From Streptomyces naganishii JCM 4654 (GTDB lineage Bacteria; Actinomycetota; Actinomycetes; Streptomycetales; Streptomycetaceae): a DNA stretch of 64,000 bases. The stretch covers positions 124,001 to 188,000 of the forward strand of contig NZ_BMVF01000003.1 of NCBI RefSeq assembly GCF_014650575.1, written 5' to 3'. Below the pieces are notes generated by a model. That model ran no database searches and was not told the DNA's origin. It was given only the letters and a program-made list of their open reading frames with translations. Both the position numbers and the translations under genes were made by a program. Shown one piece after another: positions 58,381 through 64,000 of the stretch (its first letter is position 1; each line of letters starts with the position of its first letter).

Positions 58381-59541
58381 ATGACGATCGGATTTGCTTC
58401 TCGCGCCGCGGTGTCGGCCTGCTCCCTCTGTGCGGCAGGCATCCTGCTCCTGGCCTCCCCCGCCGCCGCGGCGGGCCGGGCGGGCTCGGACCCCGGCTCA
58501 CCGGGCGGGCCGGTCACCGCCGTGCCACAGCCGGCCGTGCTCCAGCACGAGGGCACCCAGGTCCGGCTCCGCGCGCAGGCGCCCGGGCTTCCGGAAGTCT
58601 CCGCACTGTCCTGGCTGGTGGCCGACGCCGGCACCGGCGAGGTGCTCGCCGCGCACAACGCGCACGAGAAGCTGCCGCCCGCCAGCACCCTGAAGACCCT
58701 CTTCGCGCTCACCGTGCTGCCGGCCTTCCCCGGCGGGGTCCGGCACACCGTGACCGCCCAGGAACTGTCCGGGATCGGACCCGGCAGCAGTCTGGTCGGC
58801 GTCACCGAGGGGCACACCTACCAGGTGTCCGACCTGTGGCGCGGGGTCTTCCTCAACTCAGGCAACGACGCCGTGCACGTGCTCGCCTCGCTCAACGGCG
58901 GCTGGGAGCACACCGCCCGGCAGATGCAGGCCAAGGCCCGCGCGCTGGGCGCGGTGGACACCCACGTGGTCTCACCCGACGGCTACGACGCCGACGGGCA
59001 GGTGTCCTCGGCCTACGACCTGGCCGTGTTCGGCCGCGCCGGACTGCGCAACCCCGACTTCGCCCGCTACTGCTCCACCGCCCAGGCCTACTTCCCCGGC
59101 GACGGCGGGAGCTACGGCATCGCCAACACCAACCGCCTGCTGACCGGCGCGGACGGGGTGGCGCCGTACCCGGGGCTCATCGGCATCAAGAACGGCTACA
59201 CCAGCAACGCGGGCAACACCCTGGTCGCGGCGGCCCACCGGGACGGCCGCACCCTCGTCGTCACGGTGATGAACCCCCAGGACGGCGGGGGCTTCGCGGT
59301 GTACGACGAGGCGCGGGCCCTGCTCGACTGGGGGTTCGCCGCCGCCGGGCACGTCGACCCGGTCGGCTCGCTCGACGCGCTGCGCCCGGTGACCCACGGC
59401 CCGGCGATCGTGGCCTCCGCCGTGCGGCACGAGGAGTCCGACTGGCCGGGGACCGGCACGATCGCGGGCGCCGCGGGCCTGGGCGCCGGCGCCGCGCTCC
59501 TCGGCTGGCGGTCCCGGCGCAGGCGCACGGCGCGGACCTGA
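58381..59541 (+). CDS. D-alanyl-D-alanine carboxypeptidase (low-mass PBP), KNG variant
   Basis: 386 residues from ATG 58381, without a visible ribosome-binding site. Signal peptide SACSLCAAGILLLASPAAAA (about 1-32). Penicillin-binding motifs: SxxK as STLK with Ser102, SGN at 160-162, and KNG (270-272) where KTG is usual. A membrane helix (IAGAAGLGAGAALLGW) and RSRRRR end the protein, so it is anchored on the outer face of the membrane. It would trim pentapeptide stems of peptidoglycan. The Thr-to-Asn change in the third motif may affect catalysis or beta-lactam binding. Confidence 0.85.
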   Translation: MTIGFASRAAVSACSLCAAGILLLASPAAAAGRAGSDPGSPGGPVTAVPQPAVLQHEGTQVRLRAQAPGLPEVSALSWLVADAGTGEVLAAHNAHEKLPPASTLKTLFALTVLPAFPGGVRHTVTAQELSGIGPGSSLVGVTEGHTYQVSDLWRGVFLNSGNDAVHVLASLNGGWEHTARQMQAKARALGAVDTHVVSPDGYDADGQVSSAYDLAVFGRAGLRNPDFARYCSTAQAYFPGDGGSYGIANTNRLLTGADGVAPYPGLIGIKNGYTSNAGNTLVAAAHRDGRTLVVTVMNPQDGGGFAVYDEARALLDWGFAAAGHVDPVGSLDALRPVTHGPAIVASAVRHEESDWPGTGTIAGAAGLGAGAALLGWRSRRRRTART

Positions 59542-59568
59542 CCGAAGGGCGCGGAAGCCCACCGGGGC

Positions 59569-60501
59569 TCAGAACACCGAAAGGCCCGTCAGCGTAGTGA
59601 AGCGGTCCAGGGCCGCCACGCCCGCCACCGAGTTGCCGCGCTCGTCCAGGCCCGGGCTCCACACGCACAGCGCGCACCGGCCCGGCACGACCGCCACGAT
59701 CCCGCCGCCCACGCCGCTCTTGCCGGGCAGCCCGACGCGGTAGGCGAAGTCGCCGGCCGCGTCGTACGTCCCGCAGGTCAGCATGATCGCGTTGACCTGC
59801 TTGGCCTGGCTGCGGCTGAGCAGCCGGGTGCCGTCGGCCCGTATGCCGTGCCGGGCGAGGAAGGCGGTGGCCAGGGCGAGGTCGGCGCAGGAGGCCGCGA
59901 TGGAGCACTGGCGGAAGTACTGGTCCAGCAGCACCGGCACCGGGTTGTCGATGTTGCCGTAGGCCGCCATGAAGTGGGCGAGGGCGGCGTTGCGGTCGCC
60001 GTGCGCGGTCTCGGAGGCGGCGACCTCCTGGTCGAAGTCCAGGTCCGGATTGCCGCTCTCGGCGCGCAGGAACCGCAGCAGTTCGCCGGCCGCGTCCCCG
60101 GTACGGGTCTGGAGGCGGTCGGTGACGACGAGGGCGCCGGCGTTGATGAACGGGTTGCGCGGGATGCCGTTCTCGTACTCCAGCTGGACCAGGGAGTTGA
60201 ACGGGTTGCCGGAGGGCTCGCGGCCCACGTGCTCCCACAGTTCGTCTCCCTCGCGGGCGAGGTCGAGGGCGAGGGTGAAGACCTTGGTGACGGACTGGGC
60301 GGAGAAGGGCTCCCGCCAGTCCCCCACCCCGTAGACCGTGCCGTCCAGTTCGGCGACGGCCATGCCGAAGGCGCGCGGATCGCGGGCGGCCAGCGCCGGG
60401 ATGTAGTCGGCGGGCCGCCCGCGGCCGGGGGTCCGCTCGATCTCCTCCGCGATGCGTTCCAGGATCGGCTGGAAGGTTCTCGACGACGTCATGATCACCA
60501 T
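59569..60501 (-). CDS. glsA: glutaminase
   Basis: 310 residues from ATG 60501; ATG 60504, GTG 60498 and ATG 60492 are all in frame behind one GGAGG. GlsA-type glutaminase: AEEIERTPGRGRPADYIPAL, nucleophile motif AQSVTKVF (S-x-x-K), NPFNSLVQLEYENGIPRNPFINAGAL, YFRQCSI, and GIVAVVPGRCALCVWSPGLD. It deamidates L-glutamine to glutamate. It is last in a leftward row with aspartase and asparaginase. Confidence 0.95.
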   Translation of the reverse strand: MVIMTSSRTFQPILERIAEEIERTPGRGRPADYIPALAARDPRAFGMAVAELDGTVYGVGDWREPFSAQSVTKVFTLALDLAREGDELWEHVGREPSGNPFNSLVQLEYENGIPRNPFINAGALVVTDRLQTRTGDAAGELLRFLRAESGNPDLDFDQEVAASETAHGDRNAALAHFMAAYGNIDNPVPVLLDQYFRQCSIAASCADLALATAFLARHGIRADGTRLLSRSQAKQVNAIMLTCGTYDAAGDFAYRVGLPGKSGVGGGIVAVVPGRCALCVWSPGLDERGNSVAGVAALDRFTTLTGLSVF

Positions 60502-60538
60502 CATGCCTCCGGGCCGGTGCGGGCGCGCGTGGTGCGGA

Positions 60539-61948
60539 TCAGGCGCGGGGCGTGCCGCTGCCCGCGAGGACTTCCGGGCGCAGCAGGCCGGCCAGCCGGT
60601 CGGCGGGCAGCAGGCCCTTCTCCACGACGAGTTCGGCGACGCCCCGGCCGGTGGCGAGGGCCTCCTTGGCGATGCCGGTGGCGGCCGTGTAGCCGATGTG
60701 CGGGTTGAGGGCGGTGACCAGGCCGATGGAGTTCTCGACGGTGGCGCGCAGCCGCTCGGTGTTGGCGGTGATGCCGTCGACGCAGCGTCCGGCCAGGGTC
60801 AGGCAGGCGCTGCGCAGGTGGGCGATGCTCTGCGAGAGGGAGCGCAGGATGACCGGTTCGAAGGCGTTGAGCTGGAGCTGTCCCGCCTCGGCGGCCATGG
60901 TGATGGTGACGTCGTTGCCGATCACCTCGAAGGCGACCTGGTTGACCACCTCGGGGATGACCGGGTTGACCTTGCCGGGCATGATGGACGATCCCGCCTG
61001 CACGGGCGGCAGGTTGATCTCCCCGAGGCCCGCGCGGGGTCCGGAGGACAGCAGTCGCAGGTCGTTGCAGCACTTGGAGAGCTTGACCGCGATCCGCTTG
61101 AGCACGCCGGACAACTGGACGAACGCACCGCAGTCCTGGGTGGCTTCGACCAGGTCGGCGGCGGTGACCAGCGGCAGTCCGGTGACGGTGGCGAGGTGGC
61201 GGCGGGCCGACTCGGCGTATCCGGCAGGGGCGTTGAGGCTGGTGCCGATGGCGGTGGCCCCGAGGTTGATCTCATGGATCAACTGGACGGCCTCGTCAAG
61301 ACGATGACGGTCCTCGTCCATCATGACGGCGTATGTCGAGAACTCTTGACCGAGCGTCATCGGCACCGCGTCCTGCAACTGTGTACGGCCCATCTTGAGC
61401 ACATCGCGGAACTCGACGGCCTTGCCGGCGAAGGAGTCCTGCAGTACGGACATCGCGTCGAGCAGTCCACGCACCGCGAAGATCGTCGCGATCTTGACGG
61501 CGGTCGGGTACACGTCGTTGGTGGACTGTCCGAGGTTGACGTCCTCGTTGGGGTGCAGGAAGCGGTACTCGCCCTTGGCATGGCCGAGCAGTTCCAGCGC
61601 ACGGTTGGCGACGACCTCGTTGGCGTTCATGTTGGTCGAGGTGCCGGCGCCGCCCTGGATCACGTCCACGACGAACTGGTCGTGCAGCTTCCCGGCGCGG
61701 ATCTCACGGCAGGCCGCGACGACGGCGGCGGCCTTCTCTGGCGCCAGCAGTCCGAGTTCCTCGTTGGCGAGGGCGGCGGCCTCCTTGACGGCGGCGAGGG
61801 CGTCGACCAGGTGCGGGCAGGCGGAGATCGGGGTGCCGGTGATGGGGAAGTTCTCCGTGGCGCGCAGGGTGTGGACACCCCAGTACGCGTCGGCGGGGAC
61901 GTCGCGGTCGCCGAGCAGGTCGTGCTCGCTCCGGGTGGCGGCGGTCAT
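60539..61948 (-). CDS. aspA: aspartate ammonia-lyase
   Basis: 469 residues from ATG 61948. Fumarase/aspartase superfamily marks: EHDLLGDRDVPADAYWGVHTLRA at the N-terminus, VDVIQGGAGTSTNMNANEVVAN, and the signature GSSIMPGKVNP. It converts aspartate to fumarate plus ammonia. The asparaginase gene lies 49 bp upstream and glutaminase 37 bp downstream, so the unit turns asparagine and glutamine into fumarate, glutamate and ammonium. Confidence 0.95.
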   Translation of the reverse strand: MTAATRSEHDLLGDRDVPADAYWGVHTLRATENFPITGTPISACPHLVDALAAVKEAAALANEELGLLAPEKAAAVVAACREIRAGKLHDQFVVDVIQGGAGTSTNMNANEVVANRALELLGHAKGEYRFLHPNEDVNLGQSTNDVYPTAVKIATIFAVRGLLDAMSVLQDSFAGKAVEFRDVLKMGRTQLQDAVPMTLGQEFSTYAVMMDEDRHRLDEAVQLIHEINLGATAIGTSLNAPAGYAESARRHLATVTGLPLVTAADLVEATQDCGAFVQLSGVLKRIAVKLSKCCNDLRLLSSGPRAGLGEINLPPVQAGSSIMPGKVNPVIPEVVNQVAFEVIGNDVTITMAAEAGQLQLNAFEPVILRSLSQSIAHLRSACLTLAGRCVDGITANTERLRATVENSIGLVTALNPHIGYTAATGIAKEALATGRGVAELVVEKGLLPADRLAGLLRPEVLAGSGTPRA

Positions 61949-61997
61949 GAGGGTGCGGCCTCTTTCGCGGTACGGGAAGGGGGTGGGCGGTGCGCGC

Positions 61998-63035
61998 TCA
62001 GGCGCGGGCGGTGAGCTGGGCCGGGGCCAGGGCGCGGACCGGGCGTACCCGTCCGACCGGCTCGCCGCCGCCGAGCAGCGTCTCGCCCGCGAACCCGGCG
62101 AGCAGGGCGGGGTCGACGCCCGCCCGGGCCAGGGCGGCCGCGGCGACCGGGATCCGGGCCCGGTTCGCGCCGTCGGCGATCTTCACGGCAACGGCCCGGC
62201 CGTCGGGCAGGGCGGCCGTCTGCACGCCCTCGAAGCCGTCCTTGGCGAGCAGCCCGGGCACGGCCCGCATCAGCGCGGCCACGTCCCGGCCGGAGCCGGA
62301 GGCCATCTCGGCGTGCTCGCGCATCGCGCCGGCCACCCGCGCCTCGGGGCTGCCGGGCGCGGCGGTGGTGAGGCGGGCGGCGGCGCGGGCGAGGCCGTGC
62401 AGGGAGACGGCGAACAGGGGCGCGCCGCAGCCGTCGACGGTGACGTGGGCGACGCGCTGCCCGGTCAGGTCCTCGACGGTCCCGGCGATCACCTGCTGGA
62501 GGGGGTGGGCCGGGTCGAGGTAGTCCTCGAGGGACCAGCCGTTGAGGCGGCAGGTGTGGAGCATGGCCGCGTGCTTGCCGGAGCAGTTCTGGGCGAGCCG
62601 GGAGGGCATGCGGCCCTCGCGCACCCAGGCGTCCCGTACGGCGGGGTCGTAGGGCAGGTCGGGGACGTTGCGCAGGTCGTCCTCGGTGAGTCCGGCGAGT
62701 TCCAGGATCCGCCGGGTCCCGGCGAGGTGGCGTTCCTCGCCGGAGTGGCTGGCGGCGGCGAGGGAGAGCAGGCCGCCGTCCAGCGGGAGCCCGGCCCGGA
62801 CCATGGCCACGGCCTGGAGGGGCTTGAGCGCGGAGCGCGGGAAGAACGCGGCCTCGATGTCGCCGAGCCGGAGGCCGACGTGCCCGTCGGCGCCGAGGAC
62901 GACGACGGAGCCGTAGTGGACGCCCTCGATCACCGCGCCACGGATCACGTGGGCGACGGGGGCGTGGAGGGGTTCGCGGACGGGGGGTGCCTGGGCGGGG
63001 GGACTGCTGTGCATCACTGCCTGGTTCGTCTTCAT
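61998..63035 (-). CDS. asparaginase (asparaginase II / RecA-independent PF06089-type)
   Basis: 345 residues from ATG 63035; ATG 63014 and GTG 63074 are possible and no start has a good ribosome-binding site. The family pattern is HVIRGAVIEGVHYGSVVVLGADG, FFPRSALKPLQAVAMVRAGL, ASHSGEERHLAGTRRIL, QNCSGKHAAMLHTCRLNGW, and VDGCGAPLFAVSLHGLA. It is unrelated in fold to E. coli AnsA/B-type asparaginases. It feeds aspartate to the next gene, aspA. Control by the FCD-type regulator immediately upstream is likely. Confidence 0.9.
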   Translation of the reverse strand: MKTNQAVMHSSPPAQAPPVREPLHAPVAHVIRGAVIEGVHYGSVVVLGADGHVGLRLGDIEAAFFPRSALKPLQAVAMVRAGLPLDGGLLSLAAASHSGEERHLAGTRRILELAGLTEDDLRNVPDLPYDPAVRDAWVREGRMPSRLAQNCSGKHAAMLHTCRLNGWSLEDYLDPAHPLQQVIAGTVEDLTGQRVAHVTVDGCGAPLFAVSLHGLARAAARLTTAAPGSPEARVAGAMREHAEMASGSGRDVAALMRAVPGLLAKDGFEGVQTAALPDGRAVAVKIADGANRARIPVAAAALARAGVDPALLAGFAGETLLGGGEPVGRVRPVRALAPAQLTARA

Positions 63036-63212
63036 CGGTGAGGTGGTGGTGTGGCCGGCCGGCGCGGGGGTCACGCGCCGGCGGGGGTGCGGGCGATGCG
63101 GCGGCGGGCGGCGAACCAGCCCGCGACGAGCGCCCGGCGGTCAGCGGCGGGCACGGCACGGTGGCCGCGTCGGCGTGACGGTGTGACGGCGTTCGGGACG
63201 CGTGACGCCCTT

Positions 63213-63953
63213 TCAGGTGCTGTTCGCTCGACGCTCGGCTCCGTCGCCGGTGGAGTCGTGCGCGCGGCGCACGATGTCGGTGAGGGTGTTCTCGACGCGG
63301 TCGAGGTGGTGGGACATGGCCTCGACGGCGTCCGGCTCGCTGCCGTCGGTCAGCGCCTCGACGATCGCCCGGTGCTCGCGGTTGGACTGCTCGCGGCGGC
63401 CGCCCAGTTCGTTGAGGAAGGCCGACTGGCGGGCCAGCGCGTCGCGGATCTCCTCGATCACCCGGCGGAACACCGGGTTCTGCGCGGCCTGCGCGACGGC
63501 GAGGTGGAACAGGGTGTCCAGCGCGACCCACGAGGTCGTGTCGGTCTCCCGCTCCATCCGCTCCAGCAGGTGGACGAGGTGGTCCAGGTCCTCCGGGGTG
63601 CGGCGCCGCGCCGCGTACCCGGCGACCGGGATCTCGATGTGGCGGCGCACCTCCAGCAGGTCGCTGGCCGCGTAGTCGCCGAAGGTGGGGTCCTCCACCG
63701 CGTTCGCGACCACGAAGGTGCCCCTGCCGGTGCGGGACACGGTCAGGCCCATCGTCTGCAGCGCGCGCAGCGCCTCGCGCAGCACGGGCCGGGAGACCTC
63801 CAGGGTGCGGCACAGTTCCGCCTCGGAGGGCAGCTTGTCGCCGATCGCGTACTCGCCGCGCTCGATGGCTCCGCGGAGGTGGGTGAGCACCGCTTCCATC
63901 GCGCTGACGCGCCGGGGTGCCGAGCCACCTGTCTGGCTGTCTGACAGGTTCAC
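63213..63953 (-). CDS. FadR/FCD-type GntR regulator
   Basis: 246 residues from GTG 63953, chosen because GGAGGA lies eight bases before it; an internal ATG at 63899 has none. Winged helix (20-90): LRGAIERGEYAIGDKLPSEAELCRTLEVSRPVLREALRALQTMGL with TGRGTFV. The FCD domain has D and H residues for metal/ligand (LHFAVAQAAQN-like FHLAVAQAAQNPVFRRV and HRAIVEAL). FCD regulators sense carboxylates. It precedes asparaginase-aspartase-glutaminase, so an amino-acid or dicarboxylate effector is likely. Palindromes cover its own first codons. Confidence 0.85.
   Translation of the reverse strand: MNLSDSQTGGSAPRRVSAMEAVLTHLRGAIERGEYAIGDKLPSEAELCRTLEVSRPVLREALRALQTMGLTVSRTGRGTFVVANAVEDPTFGDYAASDLLEVRRHIEIPVAGYAARRRTPEDLDHLVHLLERMERETDTTSWVALDTLFHLAVAQAAQNPVFRRVIEEIRDALARQSAFLNELGGRREQSNREHRAIVEALTDGSEPDAVEAMSHHLDRVENTLTDIVRRAHDSTGDGAERRANST
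63927..63949. promoter_or_regulatory. operator-like repeat within the first codons of the FCD regulator
   Basis: Perfect seven-base arms ACCTGTC / GACAGGT with nine-base spacer, enclosing CTGTC-T-GACAG (63937-63947). TGTCTGACA matches the style of FadR/FCD-subfamily operators. Placed just after the start, it could act as an autoregulatory roadblock. Confidence 0.5.
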
Positions 63954-64000
63954 GGGGCGATCCTCCGGGGTGCGCGACGGCACTGTCAAGGGGCGTCGTG

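Overview
The window is a stretch of an actinobacterial chromosome, almost certainly Streptomyces. It has very high G+C with strong third-position bias, and it carries marker families of that lineage (DUF397, CtaF-type oxidase subunit IV, DUF6479, a GTPase/vWA/kinase 'ternary' cassette, GH75 chitosanase, PAS-GAF-PP2C phosphatase). Fifty-seven protein-coding genes are supported. No rRNA, tRNA, CRISPR array, insertion sequence or phage gene was found. Motif matches are by eye, and family names rest on remembered motifs rather than searches.

Region 1 (1-14.7 kb) is acyl-CoA catabolism. After a truncated universal stress protein and a DUF397 protein comes a tightly overlapping minus-strand operon: crotonase, two-copy DUF35/OB-fold protein, thiolase-like protein, thiolase-like protein. 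It is divergent from an acyl-CoA synthetase. Gene content, order and lengths recall the cholesterol side-chain block echA19/fadD19 and Rv3521-ltp4-ltp3 of Mycobacterium tuberculosis. Then come an alpha/beta hydrolase, a PaaK-type ligase behind a TetR-like palindrome, a GNAT, two more acyl-CoA ligases and a nitronate monooxygenase. A KstR-like box lies before the crotonase and another before an acyl-CoA dehydrogenase at 31.2 kb. A second 20-bp palindrome occurs before both the crotonase/synthetase pair and the nitronate monooxygenase operon, suggesting one regulon across the block.

Region 2 (14.7-29.1 kb) is the most system-like part. Five co-directional genes follow an AT-rich intergenic region: a vWA-like protein with a degenerate metal site, a P-loop GTPase with an Arg/Asp-rich tail, an 874-aa GAP1-like protein, a secreted/membrane vWA protein, and a Ser/Thr kinase fused to PQQ-like repeats. 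A perfect 18-bp-stem terminator closes the operon. It matches the general plan of predicted GTPase-centred NTP-dependent conflict systems. Beyond it lie a DUF2795 protein, a CrtI-like flavoprotein and a second Ser/Thr kinase carrying eight 42-aa TPRs.

Region 3 (29.1-42.8 kb) has an MpaB-like protein and acyl-CoA dehydrogenase, small stress-type proteins (a 12-Cys copper-binding protein, ChaB, DUF6479, DUF8129-like) and an orphan respiratory module (qcrB, ctaF, ctaD) without Rieske, cytochrome c or subunit II/III genes. It also has a YihY-like membrane protein with a coupled leader peptide, a complete dhaKLM operon, a GH75 chitosanase and a secreted membrane-anchored protein.

Region 4 (42.8-64 kb) mixes regulation and general metabolism: PadR with 2,4-dienoyl-CoA reductase, a PAS/GAF/PP2C phosphatase, a HemK-like methyltransferase, and a MarR gene divergent from a DUF3533-like membrane protein. 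It also holds a GNAT coupled to a quinone oxidoreductase, a serine hydrolase, a HutC-type GntR regulator, a second short Rho factor behind a C-rich leader and a D,D-carboxypeptidase with a KNG box. It ends with an amide/amino-acid catabolic set (glutaminase, aspartase, asparaginase) headed by an FCD-type GntR regulator with an operator-like repeat in its first codons.
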